Shown piece by piece: positions 6,453 to 6,478 of a DNA stretch of 6,478 bases. A program made the position numbers and the translations under genes. The notes under the pieces were generated by a model. It was not told where the DNA came from, searched no databases, and saw nothing but the letters and a program-made list of their open reading frames with translations. The stretch's first letter is position 1; every line of letters begins with the position of its first letter. Origin of the DNA: Gammaproteobacteria bacterium (GTDB lineage: Bacteria > Pseudomonadota > Gammaproteobacteria > Enterobacterales > Kangiellaceae); contig JABXIW010000145.1 of the NCBI GenBank assembly GCA_013372875.1, positions 1 through 6,478 on the forward strand. Direction: 5' to 3'.

Positions 6453-6478
6453 TGGCGGAGAGATAGGGATTTGAACCC
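6453..6478 (-). tRNA. tRNA-Ser (probable), 3' end only, truncated by window
   Basis: On the - strand the sequence reads as the 3' part of a tRNA. It has a T-loop TTCAAAT (6469-6475) flanked by GGG and CCCTA, an acceptor 3' strand TCTCTCC (6457-6463), a discriminator G (6456) and an encoded CCA (6453-6455). The acceptor strand and discriminator G match bacterial tRNA-Ser genes starting GGAGAGA, so serine is the likely identity. The anticodon is outside the window, so the isoacceptor cannot be confirmed. Confidence 0.85.

Noticed and set aside
6453..6478. tRNA 3' end as an integration attachment site
   Set aside because: I saw no second copy of the tRNA 3' sequence elsewhere in the window and no integrase gene, so an att site cannot be supported from this sequence.
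1..6478. CRISPR array, insertion sequence or transposase
   Set aside because: No regularly spaced long repeats, no terminal inverted repeats with a transposase frame, and coding sequence accounts for nearly all of the window.

Overview
The window looks like the chromosome of a gamma-proteobacterium, most likely Vibrio or a close relative. The evidence is a moderately AT-rich base composition, a chemotaxis receptor of enterobacterial/Vibrio type, a serine-like tRNA 3' end with encoded CCA, and short intergenic gaps closed by compact U-tract terminators. Genus assignment is an inference; no marker gene settles it.

Layout. At the left edge (1-423, + strand) is the C-terminal end of a methyl-accepting chemotaxis protein. 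It is followed by a 57-codon unrecognised small gene (481-654) with a good Shine-Dalgarno. A hairpin terminator at about 698-727 closes this side. Then comes a leftward (- strand) gene set, read from right to left: a radical-SAM/SPASM anaerobic sulfatase-maturating enzyme (4101-5339), a serine-type sulfatase of 789 aa (1724-4093) starting 7 nt after it, and a LysR-type regulator (767-1630). A 12-bp mRNA stem-loop (1682-1715) lies between sulfatase and regulator. Divergent from the maturase is a second LysR-type regulator (5475-6428, +). The shared 135-bp promoter region carries three TTGATA units exactly 16 bp apart and a TTGATA/TATCAA palindrome. The right edge has a perfect bidirectional terminator overlapping the end of the second regulator, then the 3' end of a probable tRNA-Ser gene on the - strand.

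How the genes work together (inference from families and layout). The maturase would oxidise serine 109 of the sulfatase, in an S-S-A-T-R signature, to formylglycine. The activated enzyme would then hydrolyse a sulfate ester, probably after export. The divergent LysR protein is the best candidate for controlling the maturase-sulfatase transcript from the repeat-rich intergenic region. The second LysR gene, downstream and co-directional, may be co-transcribed and add feedback or link to another signal. No sulfate-ester transporter, glycosidase or further metabolic gene is visible, so the substrate cannot be named.

The module is a recognisable sulfatase/maturase pair and not a new type of system. 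The least ordinary parts are the dual LysR arrangement, the phased intergenic repeats, the intercistronic hairpin, and the near-identical terminators bracketing the module beside a tRNA 3' end.
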